DNA from: Christiangramia echinicola DSM 19838 | GTDB taxonomy: Bacteria; Bacteroidota; Bacteroidia; Flavobacteriales; Flavobacteriaceae | Direction: 5' to 3' | Assembly: GCF_000423065.1 (NCBI RefSeq) | Contig: NZ_AUHG01000010.1 | Coordinates: 496,001-560,000, forward strand | DNA: 64,000 nt | In this document: positions 9,803 to 19,305 of the stretch, one piece after another | Layout: the number at the start of each line of letters is the position of its first letter | Position numbering within the stretch: the stretch's first letter is position 1 | Translations under genes and position numbers: made by a program | Notes under the pieces: model-generated | Database searches by the model: none | What the model saw: the letters and a program-made list of their open reading frames with translations, nothing else | What the model was told of the DNA's origin: nothing

Positions 9803-11617
9803 ATGAAAAATATACTGATCTACGTTTTTACCCTTTTTTCGCTTTCTATCTCGGCACAGGAAAAACCTACGCTATACCTGATCGGAGATTCCACAATGTC
9901 AGATAAAAAGGATCCTGAAAAAAATCCAGAACATGGCTGGGGACAGATGCTACCAGAATTAATGAGTTCAGAAATAACAATTGAAAATCATGCGGTGAAC
10001 GGTAGAAGCACAAGAAGTTTTATAGCTGAAGGACGCTGGGAAAAAGTAAAGGAACAACTGAAACCCGGAGATTTTGTTTTTATCCAGTTTGGTCATAATG
10101 ACCAGAAAGTAAATGATCCCGCCAGGTATACCAATCCTTTTACTCAGTACAGAAGTAACCTGGAAAAATTTGTAAGAGAGACAAGGGACAAAGGAGCTAC
10201 CCCTATCCTTTTTAGCTCCATTGCTCGCCGCAACTTCAATGAAGATGGCGTGCTGGTAGATACGCATGGGCAGTATCCCCTGGTGGCAAGAATGGCATCA
10301 AAAGACCTGGATGTGACTTTTATAGATATGCAGATGTCAACAGAACAACTGGAGATCTCCTACGGTCCTCAAGATTCCAAACAATTGCACCTTCACCTGG
10401 AGCCAGGGGAAGATCCTTATGAACCCAGAGGAGTAACCGATGATACGCATCTCTCAAAAAAGGGTGCTACGCTCGTCGCTAGTCTTGCACTTCAGGAGAT
10501 TGCGGCACAGGATCTGGATTTGAAAAAGTATATAAAGAAGACGGTTTTATCTCAAAAAATTCTGAAAGAAGTTCCGGTTGGTTCGGTAGAATATTCAGAA
10601 AAAGTTCCGTGGAGAAAGGCCTTAAGACAGGACAGTAAGTGGTATGGTAGTAAGGAAGCACAAAGGATTACAGATAATGTGTTGCTTTATCAGCATGACA
10701 ATGGAGGCTGGTATAAGAACATCGATATGTCCAATGAATTGAGTGAAAACGAAAAAGACAGCCTCAAGGCGATGCAGGTTAAAGAAATGGGCACCACTAT
10801 AGATAATGGCGCAACTCATACTCAGTTGAGGTATGTGGCAAAAGTTTACAAGGCTACGAAAAAAGAGGAATATAAAAGGGCGTTTTTAAAAGGTATAGAT
10901 TTTCTTCTTGAGGCACAATACAGCAATGGAGGCTGGCCTCAGTTCTATCCTATAAAGAAAGGCTATTACGAACACATTACTTACAATGATGGTGCTATGA
11001 TTGGGGTGATGAGGTTGTTAAGGGATATTGCAATGTATGATAAGTCTTATTCTTTTGTGGATACTACCAGAAAGGAAAAAGCTGCTAAGGCGGTTGAAAA
11101 AGGCCTGGAGATTATTCTCGCCACCCAGGTAGAGGTAGACGGAAAGTTAACAGCCTGGGGTGCGCAGCATGACAGGAAAACCCTCAAACCGGCAAAGGCA
11201 AGATCTTATGAACTAGCTTCTTTAAGCGGAAAGGAAAGTGCTGAAATCGTACGGTTTTTAATGGAGATCGAAGATCCTTCCGGAGAAATAAAACGGTCTA
11301 TTCAAAGTGCCATGCGGTGGTTTGATGATGCCAAGGTAATGGGAAAAAGAGTGGAATGGATCAAGGGAGAGCACCTGCCTGAAGGCCGGGATCGCATATT
11401 AGTCGAAGATCCGGAAGGGGGACCGCTCTGGGGAAGGTTTACTGAAATTGGAACAAACAGGCCAATGTTCATTGGTCGTGACGGAGTGGTAAAATATAAT
11501 CTTGACGAAATAGAGCACGAACGCCGCACCAATTACAGTTATATAGATAATTACGCTGAAGATCTTTTAAAAGAAAAATATCCTAAATGGGAAGCTAAAC
11601 ATACCTCTCAAAAATGA
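9803..11617 (+). CDS. CE12 acetylesterase-PL10 pectate lyase fusion
   Basis: A 604-residue exported protein. The N-terminal SGNH domain (residues about 22-245) carries YLIGDSTMSD, NGRSTRSF, IQFGHND and DDTHLSKKGA. The C-terminal domain (about 260-604) matches PL10 pectate lyase, with DNGGWYKNIDM, TTIDNGATHTQLRYVAKVY and NGGWPQFYP. Deacetylation and beta-elimination would thus act on the same chain. An ATG at 9788 overlaps the preceding gene, but ATG 9803 starts right after that gene's stop and gives a cleaner signal peptide (MKNILIYVFTLFSLSISAQ), so I prefer it. The cupin gene starts four bases inside this gene's end. Confidence 0.9.
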   Translation: MKNILIYVFTLFSLSISAQEKPTLYLIGDSTMSDKKDPEKNPEHGWGQMLPELMSSEITIENHAVNGRSTRSFIAEGRWEKVKEQLKPGDFVFIQFGHNDQKVNDPARYTNPFTQYRSNLEKFVRETRDKGATPILFSSIARRNFNEDGVLVDTHGQYPLVARMASKDLDVTFIDMQMSTEQLEISYGPQDSKQLHLHLEPGEDPYEPRGVTDDTHLSKKGATLVASLALQEIAAQDLDLKKYIKKTVLSQKILKEVPVGSVEYSEKVPWRKALRQDSKWYGSKEAQRITDNVLLYQHDNGGWYKNIDMSNELSENEKDSLKAMQVKEMGTTIDNGATHTQLRYVAKVYKATKKEEYKRAFLKGIDFLLEAQYSNGGWPQFYPIKKGYYEHITYNDGAMIGVMRLLRDIAMYDKSYSFVDTTRKEKAAKAVEKGLEIILATQVEVDGKLTAWGAQHDRKTLKPAKARSYELASLSGKESAEIVRFLMEIEDPSGEIKRSIQSAMRWFDDAKVMGKRVEWIKGEHLPEGRDRILVEDPEGGPLWGRFTEIGTNRPMFIGRDGVVKYNLDEIEHERRTNYSYIDNYAEDLLKEKYPKWEAKHTSQK

Positions 11618-11952
11618 TTAACGGAAGCAACTTTTTTAAAGAAGCAGAAACTGAATGGGAGCCTGCAGCAGCGGAAATCTCGCGGCAAATTACCGGTTAC
11701 AATACACAGTTGATGATGGTCAGGGTTAAATTTGAAACAGGAGCAGTTGGTTACGAGCATGACCATTTTCACTCCCAGGGAACTTTCGTTGCTTCAGGAA
11801 AATTCAAGATTACGATTGATGGAAAATCTGAAATCCTCGAAACAGGCGATGGATTCTTCGTGCCTCCCAATGCCACACACGGCGCTGAATGCCTGGAGGC
11901 AGGAATGCTGGTGGATGTTTTTAGTCCGGTGCGGGAAGACTTTCTAAAATAA
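11614..11952 (+). CDS. kdgF: KdgF-like cupin, uronate linearization
   Basis: A 112-residue single-domain cupin without a signal peptide. The metal-site motif EHDHFHSQGTFVASG and the second cupin motif GDGFFVPPNATHGAE are visible. KdgF proteins convert unsaturated 4,5-uronate monomers made by lyases plus GH105/GH88 into the linear keto-uronate that enters the KDG pathway. Its ATG overlaps the end of the CE12-PL10 gene (ATGA), suggesting translational coupling. The lack of an export signal suggests cytoplasmic action. Cupins are functionally broad; the context and size make KdgF the best call. Confidence 0.85.
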   Translation: MINGSNFFKEAETEWEPAAAEISRQITGYNTQLMMVRVKFETGAVGYEHDHFHSQGTFVASGKFKITIDGKSEILETGDGFFVPPNATHGAECLEAGMLVDVFSPVREDFLK

Positions 11953-11959
11953 AGAAATT

Positions 11960-13324
11960 ATGAAAAAGTTTATACTACTACTATGCTTCGTCTTATTGGG
12001 AGTGAACGTCCATGCCCAGTTATCTGAGCCCCAAAGAAAGGCAGCTATTGAAGAAATCGTGGATAGGATCCAGCTGCCAGAAATACCCGATTACGAGGTC
12101 TCAATCCTAAAATTTGGAGCTAAAGGAGATGCTGTTTCAAATAATAAAAAAGCTTTTGACCAGGCGATGAGCCACCTCCAGAAACGAAAAGGGGGAAAAC
12201 TTATAGTTCCAAAAGGAGTGTATACTGTTAATGGTCCAATTCATTTTGTGAGCGGTGTAAATCTTCATCTCGAAGAAGGTGCAAAGATCAGGTTTGGAGA
12301 TGATCCTAAAAATTATCCTCTGGTCCTTACCAGTTGGGAAGGAACCATGCTGTACAATTACAGTCCGCTTATCTACGGGAACGAACTTGAAAATATCGCC
12401 ATTACCGGAAAGGGTACTATAGATGGAGAAGGTGGAGGAGCCTGGGCAGCCTGGAAGCAACTTGAGGATAAGGACAAGCAGCTAAGCAGGGAAATGAACC
12501 ATTCCGGAGTGCCAATAGAGGAAAGGATCTTCGGGGAAGGGCATTACCTTCGCCCGCAATTGATCCAGTTTGTGAATTCTCAGAATATTCTACTCGAAGA
12601 CGTTACCATAGAAGATTCCCCTTTTTGGTGCGTCCATCTCCTTAGGTCCAAAAGTGCTACTATAAGAAGATTGAAATTTGACGCTCATAACTTTAATAAT
12701 GATGGGATAGATGCAGAATATGCCAGCGATATTCTTATTGAAGAGGTCGAGTTTGATAACGGAGATGACAACATCGCCATCAAGGCCGGACGAGATCATG
12801 AGGGTCGTGCCAATTCGGCTACACCTTCAGAAAACATTGTTATAAGAAACAATTTACTAAAAGGACTGCACGGAGTTGTAATTGGCAGTGAAATGTCTGC
12901 CGGGGTTCAGAATGTTTATGTGGAAAACAACAAAGCCTCTGGTTATCTCAAAAGGGGGATCTACTTCAAGACCAATCCGGATAGAGGTGGTTTTATAAGG
13001 AATATTTACATTAATGATATTGAGCTTCAAAAAGTCGAAGATTGCTTCTACATTACCGCCAACTATCATGGGGAAGGAGAAGGTTTTAATTCAAAAATTT
13101 CAGATGTTTTTATCAGCAACGTCACTTGTGAAGAGGCTACAGGGACCGCTGTGGTAATTCAGGGTTTTGAGCAGAGCAAGGTGGAGAATGTGAAACTCAC
13201 CAACATTAAAGTGAACAGGACGAAGAATGCCACTTCCATAACCAACACCAAAAATGTCATTTTGGAAGAGGTAATTATTGGAGAAGAAGCTACTGTTCCT
13301 ACTTCAGTTTCCGGGAAGGAATAG
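11960..13324 (+). CDS. Second GH28 family enzyme with altered RIK motif
   Basis: A 454-residue exported GH28 protein with signal peptide MKKFILLLCFVLLGVNVHAQ and no lipobox. It keeps NNDGIDAEY, the catalytic pair in NGDDNIAIKAGRD and the His in LHGVVIGSE. Where the first GH28 in this locus has RIKT, this one reads YFKT, so the Arg usually placed at the sugar subsite is absent. That suggests a different mode or substrate, for example exo-acting or rhamnogalacturonan-like specificity, but this is inference. It closes the extracytoplasmic part of the block; a 79-base gap separates it from uxuA. Confidence 0.9.
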   Translation: MKKFILLLCFVLLGVNVHAQLSEPQRKAAIEEIVDRIQLPEIPDYEVSILKFGAKGDAVSNNKKAFDQAMSHLQKRKGGKLIVPKGVYTVNGPIHFVSGVNLHLEEGAKIRFGDDPKNYPLVLTSWEGTMLYNYSPLIYGNELENIAITGKGTIDGEGGGAWAAWKQLEDKDKQLSREMNHSGVPIEERIFGEGHYLRPQLIQFVNSQNILLEDVTIEDSPFWCVHLLRSKSATIRRLKFDAHNFNNDGIDAEYASDILIEEVEFDNGDDNIAIKAGRDHEGRANSATPSENIVIRNNLLKGLHGVVIGSEMSAGVQNVYVENNKASGYLKRGIYFKTNPDRGGFIRNIYINDIELQKVEDCFYITANYHGEGEGFNSKISDVFISNVTCEEATGTAVVIQGFEQSKVENVKLTNIKVNRTKNATSITNTKNVILEEVIIGEEATVPTSVSGKE

Positions 13325-13403
13325 CAGCGTTGCTAAATTTCTCTTTCTTCAGTTTTGACAGAGAAGAAAATGATGTAACTTATTATATAATTAAACAAAT
13401 TCT

Positions 13404-14594
13404 ATGGTTTTTGAACAAAGCTGGAGGTGGTACGGCCCTCAGGATCCCGTGAAACTTGAAACTATAAAGCAGGCTGGAGCAAATGGAGTGGTTACTGCTT
13501 TACATCATATTCCTGTAGGGGAAATCTGGACGGTGGAAGAGATTGAAAAACGAAAGAAACTGCTCGAGGAAAGCAATAAAGAACACCCTTTCCCACTACA
13601 CTGGAACGTAGTGGAGAGCCTTCCTGTACATGAACATATTAAGCAAGCCAGGAGCGACAGGGGAAAATATATTGAAAACTATAAGCAAAGCCTTATAAAC
13701 CTTGGCAAATGCGGGATTTCTCGCGTATGTTACAATTTTATGCCCGTGCTGGACTGGTTGAGGACCAATGTTAGATATCAGCTGGAAGACGGCAGTACCG
13801 CACTTCTTCATAATCTGGAAGATCTTATAATTTTCGATTTATTTATTCTGAAAAGGGATAATGCTGAAGCAGATTATGATGTTGAAATGGTAAAAAAAGC
13901 CAGGACAAAATATGCTGAAATGAAGCAGGAGGAACTGGATGTTCTGAAACAAAGCCTGCTGATGGCATTGCCTGGTGATAAAGAAGGTTTTACACTTGAA
14001 AAGTTAAGGAATGGCCTGAAGGATTACGAAGGAATTTCAGCAGCACAGTTGCGGGAGCACCTGGTTGAATTTTTAGCGGAAGTAATTCCTGTAGCTGAAG
14101 AAGCCGGGGTGGTAATGGCCATTCATCCAGATGATCCGCCATGGCCCGTACTTGGACTGCCACGGGTGGTTAGCAAAGCTTCAGATCTGGATTATATCTT
14201 TAATAAAGTGCCGCAGAAAGCTAACGGTCTTACTTTCTGCAGTGGAAGTCTGGGCGCTTCAGAAAATAATGATTTACCGGAAATGATTGAAGCTTATTAT
14301 GACATGATTCATTTCGTGCATTTACGATCTGTTCAGCGAGGTGAAAATTCGAGATTTTATGAGGCTAATCACCTTGAAGGCAGCGCAGAAATGTATAAGC
14401 TGGTGAGAACATTTTATGAGCTTCAGAAGAAAAATAATAGACAACCAATTCCAATGAGACCAGATCATGGGCATGAGATGCTGGACGATCAGGAGAAACC
14501 TTTTTATCCCGGGTATTCTGCAGTAGGCAGGTTGAGAGGTCTTGCAGAATTACGTGGACTGGAATTCGGAATTATAAAATCACTGGAAAATTAG
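13404..14594 (+). CDS. uxuA: Mannonate dehydratase
   Basis: A 396-residue cytoplasmic TIM-barrel enzyme converting D-mannonate to 2-keto-3-deoxygluconate. The opening FEQSWRWYGPQDPVKL and the active-site segment AIHPDDPPWPVLGLPRVV are characteristic of UxuA, and the length agrees with the family. It is followed 13 bases later by the SDR gene and then the tagaturonate epimerase. Here UxuA probably handles galacturonate-derived mannonate, because no altronate enzymes (UxaA/UxaB) are seen. The 79-base upstream gap contains a short hairpin and could hold an internal promoter. Confidence 0.95.
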   Translation: MVFEQSWRWYGPQDPVKLETIKQAGANGVVTALHHIPVGEIWTVEEIEKRKKLLEESNKEHPFPLHWNVVESLPVHEHIKQARSDRGKYIENYKQSLINLGKCGISRVCYNFMPVLDWLRTNVRYQLEDGSTALLHNLEDLIIFDLFILKRDNAEADYDVEMVKKARTKYAEMKQEELDVLKQSLLMALPGDKEGFTLEKLRNGLKDYEGISAAQLREHLVEFLAEVIPVAEEAGVVMAIHPDDPPWPVLGLPRVVSKASDLDYIFNKVPQKANGLTFCSGSLGASENNDLPEMIEAYYDMIHFVHLRSVQRGENSRFYEANHLEGSAEMYKLVRTFYELQKKNNRQPIPMRPDHGHEMLDDQEKPFYPGYSAVGRLRGLAELRGLEFGIIKSLEN

Positions 14595-14607
14595 TAAAAG
14601 AGATAAA

Positions 14608-15414
14608 ATGAAGAGATTAGAGAATAGAGTTGCCGTAGTTACAGGTGGAAATGGAGTTTTAGGGGGAGCAATTGCTATAGGTTTGGCAAAACAAGGAGCG
14701 AAAGTTGGCATCCTGGGAAGAAGTGAAGATACCGTGCAGGAAAGAGTAGAGGAGATTAAAAAGTTTGGTGGGGAAGCAATTTCGCTGGTTGCCGATGTAC
14801 TGGATAAGAAGAAATTAATTTCAGCTAAAGATAAAATAGAGACAGAATTCGGTAAAGTTGATATTCTGGTAAATGCTGCCGGGGGCAATATGAAAGGCGC
14901 CACCATTTCTCCAGATCAGAGTATTTTTGATCTTGAGTTGGATGATTTTGATAAGGTGAACCATTTAAACTTTAAAGGAACCGTACTGCCTACTTTGATT
15001 TTTTCCAAAGCAATGGTAGACAATAAAAAAGGTAGTATTATCAATATTTCCTCCCTTGCCGCTCAACGTGCCTTAACACGGGTGATGGGATATGCTGCTG
15101 CCAAAGCGGCCGTAGATAACTTTACGAAATGGCTGGCTGTGGAAATGGCACAAAAATATGGAGATGGGATTAGGGTAAATGCCATTGCGCCGGGTTTTTT
15201 TATAGGAGAGCAAAACCGGGATCTTTTGTTAGATAAAGCAGGAAATTTGACAGATCGGGGTCAAACAATTGTAAGCCAGACTCCAATGAAACGCTTTGGA
15301 GAACCCGAAGAATTGCAAGGAGTAGCGAATTGGCTGGCAGGAGAAGAATCTTCTTTTGTTACCGGTATTGTAGTACCAGTAGATGGAGGTTTTGGAGCGT
15401 TTAGCGGAGTATAA
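14608..15414 (+). CDS. SDR oxidoreductase, probable fructuronate reductase
   Basis: A 268-residue short-chain dehydrogenase. The cofactor loop TGGNGVLGGAIAIGLA, the NAAGGN segment and the catalytic Ser with the Tyr-Lys motif (YAAAKAAVDNF) are present. Position between uxuA and uxaE indicates that it reduces fructuronate to mannonate, replacing the classical long-chain UxuB. Members of this SDR group are often annotated D-mannonate oxidoreductase. The fold is certain, the substrate is inferred from neighbours. No signal peptide is present, as expected for a cytoplasmic step. Confidence 0.85.
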   Translation: MKRLENRVAVVTGGNGVLGGAIAIGLAKQGAKVGILGRSEDTVQERVEEIKKFGGEAISLVADVLDKKKLISAKDKIETEFGKVDILVNAAGGNMKGATISPDQSIFDLELDDFDKVNHLNFKGTVLPTLIFSKAMVDNKKGSIINISSLAAQRALTRVMGYAAAKAAVDNFTKWLAVEMAQKYGDGIRVNAIAPGFFIGEQNRDLLLDKAGNLTDRGQTIVSQTPMKRFGEPEELQGVANWLAGEESSFVTGIVVPVDGGFGAFSGV

Positions 15415-15425
15415 AAAAATATGAT

Positions 15426-16667
15426 ATGGCAAGATTAGGAAAATATTCCTTTGGAGTAGGAGATCGTTTTGGAGAAGAAGGGAAAGCGCAGTTAAAGGCG
15501 GTGCTTAAAATGCAGGAAAAAGGGATTGAGGTTATCCCGGTTTGGAATAAATCTAACCGGGAGCATGAAACGGTGGGAACAAAGCCGGAGAGCGTAAGAA
15601 AAGAAGCCAATAATGCTGTTCAAGAGCTGAACTATAAAGGAGATTATCTTGTTGATGCAGATCATATTGGGTTACAAAATGTAGATCCTTACCTTAAGCA
15701 TAGTGATTTTTTCACCATAGATGTTGCCGATTATATAGGTGAAAAAGCTGAAGAAAAGGACGAAAGAGAATTTTTAGAATTCTTTGAGAAATACCTTGGA
15801 GAGTTTCAGATTCCCGGAATTGAACATAGAATAGAAATATCAAAAATGCAACTTCAGGAAATGCTGGATAATTTTCTGCTGGCAATGAAAAAAGCAGGAG
15901 AAGTTTACCGGCATATTGCTTCGGAAAAATCAGAGGAGTTTTCCACTGAAGTTTCCATTGATGAGGTTGAAAATCCACAATCTCCGGTAGAGCTATTTTT
16001 TATCCTGGCAGCACTGGCGTATTATAAAGTTCCGGTAAATACCATTGCTCCAAAATTCACAGGAGAATTTAACAAAGGCGTAGATTATAGAGGAGATTTG
16101 CAGCAATTTGAAAAGGAATTTGAAGAGGATCTGCTGGTATTGAAATTTGTCATAAAGGAGTTTGGCCTTCCGCCGAATTTAAAATTAAGCATTCACAGTG
16201 GTAGTGATAAATTTTCAATTTATCCGGTAATGCAAAAACTGATTAAAAAGCATAATATGGGGCTGCACCTAAAGACGGCTGGTACCACCTGGCTGGAGGA
16301 ATTAATTGGCCTGGCTGAAAGTGAAGGAGAAGGCTTTGAATTTGCTATGCTCATATATACAGAGGCTTTAGAAAGATATGATGAACTAACTCGTGATTAT
16401 ACGTCAGTACTTTCAATTAATAAGAAGATGTTGCCACAGCCCGAAAGTCTTGAATCCGGTTTTCAATACGCCAATATGCTAAGGCATGAAGAGGACTCAA
16501 AACATTACAATCCTCATTTTCGTCAATTATTGCATTGTGCTTACAAGGTAGCCGCAGAAAATAAGGAGGCCTATTTTCGTTTACTTGAAAAGCATCGTAT
16601 TAAAATTGAAGATAATGTTACCTATAACCTGTATGAAAGGCATTTAAAGCCATTATTCCTAAAATAG
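15426..16667 (+). CDS. uxaE: Tagaturonate epimerase
   Basis: A 413-residue protein starting [20 protein letters not shown], matching the UxaE family that interconverts D-tagaturonate and D-fructuronate (first described in Thermotoga). Other recognisable stretches are [14 protein letters not shown] and [15 protein letters not shown]. This step lets galacturonate enter the glucuronate branch: galacturonate isomerised to tagaturonate, epimerised here to fructuronate, then reduced and dehydrated by the two upstream genes. Its presence explains why altronate genes are absent. It lies 11 bases after the SDR gene and 7 before fbp. Confidence 0.85.
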   Translation: MARLGKYSFGVGDRFGEEGKAQLKAVLKMQEKGIEVIPVWNKSNREHETVGTKPESVRKEANNAVQELNYKGDYLVDADHIGLQNVDPYLKHSDFFTIDVADYIGEKAEEKDEREFLEFFEKYLGEFQIPGIEHRIEISKMQLQEMLDNFLLAMKKAGEVYRHIASEKSEEFSTEVSIDEVENPQSPVELFFILAALAYYKVPVNTIAPKFTGEFNKGVDYRGDLQQFEKEFEEDLLVLKFVIKEFGLPPNLKLSIHSGSDKFSIYPVMQKLIKKHNMGLHLKTAGTTWLEELIGLAESEGEGFEFAMLIYTEALERYDELTRDYTSVLSINKKMLPQPESLESGFQYANMLRHEEDSKHYNPHFRQLLHCAYKVAAENKEAYFRLLEKHRIKIEDNVTYNLYERHLKPLFLK

Positions 16668-16674
16668 AAGAGAG

Positions 16675-17688
16675 ATGGAAAGACACCAGACCCTGGGAGA
16701 GTTCATTATAGAAAACCAAAAAGATTTTCCCTATGCTAAAGGCGAATTGAGCGCATTGCTTAGCTCTATAAAACTGGCAGGTAAAATGGTCAATGAATCT
16801 ATTAATAAAGCTGGACTGGCCCAGATACTGGGAAAGATTGGCCGGGAAAATGTGCAGGGAGAAAGCCAGGCAAGGCTTGACCTACTGGCTAATGATGTAT
16901 TTGTTAGTACGCTCAAAAACAGGGGAGAGATTTGTGGGATTGCCTCTGAGGAACTTGAAGATTTTATCGCATTTGAAGATGAAATTCATAAAGAAGCCAA
17001 ATACATAGTATTAATGGATCCGCTGGATGGCTCTTCAAATATTGATGTCGACATTACGGTGGGTACGATCTTTAGTATTTATCGAAGAATTTCACCTGTT
17101 GGAACTAAGGTAACTAAAGAAGATTTTCTACAACCGGGAAAAAATCAGGTGGCTGCAGGTTATATAATATACGGCACATCAACGATCCTGGTTTATACTA
17201 CTGGAAACGGGGTAAATGGTTTTACGTTTGATCCCGGCATTGGTTCTTTTTTTCTTTCACATCCTACTATTAAATTTCCGAAAGAAGGCTGTATTTATTC
17301 CGTAAATGAGGGGAATTACATTCATTTCCCCAAAGGAATTAAAAAGCTTATTAAGTGGATGCAGGAATTGGACAATGAAAGTATGAGACCATATACCGCC
17401 AGATATACCGGATCCCTGGTGGCCGATTTCCATCGTAATATGTTACAGGGTGGCCTTTATCTTTATCCGCAGGGTAGTACAGCACCAAAAGGAAAGCTTA
17501 GATTGTTATATGAATGTAATCCCATGGCATTTTTAGCCGAACAGGCGGGGGGAAAAGCCAGTGACGGGGAAAATCGGATAATGGAAATCATACCTTCTGA
17601 ACTTCATGAAAGAGCACCTTTTATCTGCGGAAATTCGGAAATGGTGGACATAGCAGAGAGGTTTATTGAAGAGAATAAGGAAAATTAG
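16675..17688 (+). CDS. fbp: Class I fructose-1,6-bisphosphatase
   Basis: A 337-residue enzyme with the class I signature [17 protein letters not shown] and the substrate-site region [19 protein letters not shown]. It hydrolyses fructose-1,6-bisphosphate in gluconeogenesis. It is seven bases after uxaE and shares the strand, so it looks like the last gene of the uronate operon. That is sensible because uronate catabolism yields pyruvate and glyceraldehyde-3-phosphate, and hexose phosphates must then be made by gluconeogenesis. It may be the only fbp of the cell; that cannot be judged here. Confidence 0.95.
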   Translation: MERHQTLGEFIIENQKDFPYAKGELSALLSSIKLAGKMVNESINKAGLAQILGKIGRENVQGESQARLDLLANDVFVSTLKNRGEICGIASEELEDFIAFEDEIHKEAKYIVLMDPLDGSSNIDVDITVGTIFSIYRRISPVGTKVTKEDFLQPGKNQVAAGYIIYGTSTILVYTTGNGVNGFTFDPGIGSFFLSHPTIKFPKEGCIYSVNEGNYIHFPKGIKKLIKWMQELDNESMRPYTARYTGSLVADFHRNMLQGGLYLYPQGSTAPKGKLRLLYECNPMAFLAEQAGGKASDGENRIMEIIPSELHERAPFICGNSEMVDIAERFIEENKEN

Positions 17689-18053
17689 GATGCATTATTT
17701 AGATGTGTAAGAAGAGAAAACAAATTCTATAATTAAGTATAGTAATCATCCTCCTTTGTTTCTCCAGTTAGACACCCAATATTAAGTCATTAGATATTAT
17801 AATATTGTAAATAGAGTAGAGCCAGAACGAAACTTCCATTAGAAAAATTCAGTGTCAGATTGGTTTGTAAAGAATCCTAGATTAAACCTTCTACCCTTAT
17901 TTAAGTTTTTGGATAATGAGCCATTTTGTGCTGAAAATTAAATATCAGCAACTTAAAATTCGCAGTTCGTCTACAGTTAAAAGAAAAACTCAGTCGAGGT
18001 ATATAACTCTGGTGAGGCTACTTAAAACCTTGGTATTTTATGGGAGCTTTACT
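17689..18053. other. Intergenic region after fbp
   Basis: Between two converging transcription units. An 81-codon open frame beginning at 17916 runs into the antisense of the PAP2 gene and has no recognisable domain. I see no convincing terminator, RNA gene or repeat. It may contain decayed coding sequence, but I cannot name a parent gene. Confidence 0.4.
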
Positions 18054-18629
18054 TTAGAAATTGTACGTATATCCTATCAAATAACTTCCGTTTCCACTGC
18101 TGAAGGTAAGCTGCATAGGCTCCTGTTGATATTCTTTGGTGAACAAAAGATTGCTGCCTAAACCAATTGCTGCACCTGCAATTATATCCAGAATATCGTG
18201 TTTATCTGAATCAATTCTGCTGGCGGCGGTAAAACCCGCAAGGGCGTAGGCAGGAATACTATATTTAAAACCATACCTCCTGTGTACGAAACCGGCACTA
18301 TGAAAAACGGTTGAAGTGTGTCCTGAAGGAAATGCGTTATCGTCACTATTATCTGGCCGGGGTTTATTGATACCGAATTTTAATCCGTAAGTAACCGCTT
18401 CAGTTAAAATAAGACCTTTAGTGAACTGCCATGCTCCTTTTTCATCACCAATTATAAAGCTAGTGCCTAAAGTTACTACAGGCATGGCAAATAAAATCAC
18501 ATCTCCAATTTTCTGGTTGGCACCCTTATGTGGCGTGGTTTCGCTAGTGTCCTGGGCGTATATGGACTGACAGGAAATAAGCCAGAATCCAATTATTAAA
18601 GCCCATTTAGGTGATCTAAAATTAATCAT
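18054..18629 (-). CDS. PAP2-family phosphatase
   Basis: A 191-residue membrane or periplasmic phosphatase of the type 2 phosphatidic acid phosphatase superfamily. The three motifs are visible: KFGINKPRP (motif 1, KxxxxxxRP), PSGH (motif 2) and SRIDSDKHDILD (motif 3, SRxxxxxHxxxD). A signal peptide with a SCQ context opens the protein (GFWLISCQSIYAQ). Likely substrates are lipid phosphates or undecaprenyl pyrophosphate; the specific one is unknown. It stands alone on the minus strand and converges with the pectin operon. Confidence 0.9.
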   Translation of the reverse strand: MINFRSPKWALIIGFWLISCQSIYAQDTSETTPHKGANQKIGDVILFAMPVVTLGTSFIIGDEKGAWQFTKGLILTEAVTYGLKFGINKPRPDNSDDNAFPSGHTSTVFHSAGFVHRRYGFKYSIPAYALAGFTAASRIDSDKHDILDIIAGAAIGLGSNLLFTKEYQQEPMQLTFSSGNGSYLIGYTYNF

Positions 18630-19016
18630 TAGAGGGAGTTGTGTGATAATTCAGAATAGAAAAGGATAAAATTTTGTATTAAATAACGTCTTTCAAATGT
18701 AAAGTTTTAAAACCTGGGACTTTCTGAAATATATTATTAGAAAGATATTTAATTATAATGAAGTTGGATAAGTTTGAGCACTGCTAAGGCTATTCATATA
18801 ACCTTATGAATATTTTTAAATAAGGATAATTTTTAACTGGAAAATCTCAATATATACTAAGATGTTAAATTGTTAATATCCTGGTTAAAAACTATTTACA
18901 GTCATCAGGTTATTGAGGCTAATCTCTCCTTAAATTGCAAATAACCCAGGCACGCCCTACTTGAAATAGCTGGATTTACAACCTACAGTAATTTAATTAC
19001 TGCTAAATCGCACTAT
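18630..19016. other. Intergenic region between PAP2 gene and small membrane ORF
   Basis: AT-rich region with divergent orientation of the flanking frames. The only structure I find is the inverted repeat at 18986-19002, listed separately. No RNA gene or longer open frame is convincing. Confidence 0.4.
18986..19002. promoter_or_regulatory. Inverted repeat before small membrane ORF
   Basis: CAGTAAT-tta-ATTACTG forms a perfect 7-base inverted repeat ending 14 bases before the ATG at 19017. It could be an operator for a dimeric regulator. The evidence is symmetry and position only. Confidence 0.3.
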
Positions 19017-19226
19017 ATGAGACTTTTTTTGCGCCAAATTAAACTGATCGATCAAACAGTGACTGATATTAACATTATTAGTTTCCTGTTTAAATTCTTT
19101 CTGATTACTGCCATTGCTTTATTTGTATTTTTTCTAACGGCGAGGACCTACTCCTCAACATCTTTTAACGATACCAGTGGAAATATACCATTAATGCTTA
19201 AAGCCAATCCGCCTGCACCTTACTAG
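19017..19226 (+). CDS. Possible small single-span membrane protein
   Basis: A 69-residue frame with a strong hydrophobic segment at about residues 21-43 (IISFLFKFFLITAIALFVFF) and a polar C-terminus. No family is recognised. In favour of a real gene are a clean ATG, an inverted repeat just upstream and a strong stem-loop terminator 20 bases after the stop. Against it are the short length and lack of any homolog I can recall. It may instead be part of a transcript for an untranslated RNA. Confidence 0.4.
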   Translation: MRLFLRQIKLIDQTVTDINIISFLFKFFLITAIALFVFFLTARTYSSTSFNDTSGNIPLMLKANPPAPY

Positions 19227-19245
19227 AGCGAGTTGCTTGAAAACA

Positions 19246-19290
19246 AACGCCTGTAAATTCTGAATTCTAATTTACAGGCGTTGTTTTTTT
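19246..19290 (+). terminator. Bidirectional intrinsic terminator
   Basis: A 14-base-pair stem (AACGCCTGTAAATT at 19246-19259 with AATTTACAGGCGTT at 19269-19282) is followed by G and seven T on the plus strand. On the minus strand the stem is followed by TTGTTTTC. It can end both the small frame upstream and the minus-strand serine hydrolase gene. Confidence 0.85.
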
Positions 19291-19305
19291 AACTAATTAA
19301 AAGAT

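Noticed and set aside
17916-18161. 81-codon open frame after fbp
   Set aside because: Its second half is antisense to the PAP2 gene and the first half has no recognisable family; no transposase ends were seen.
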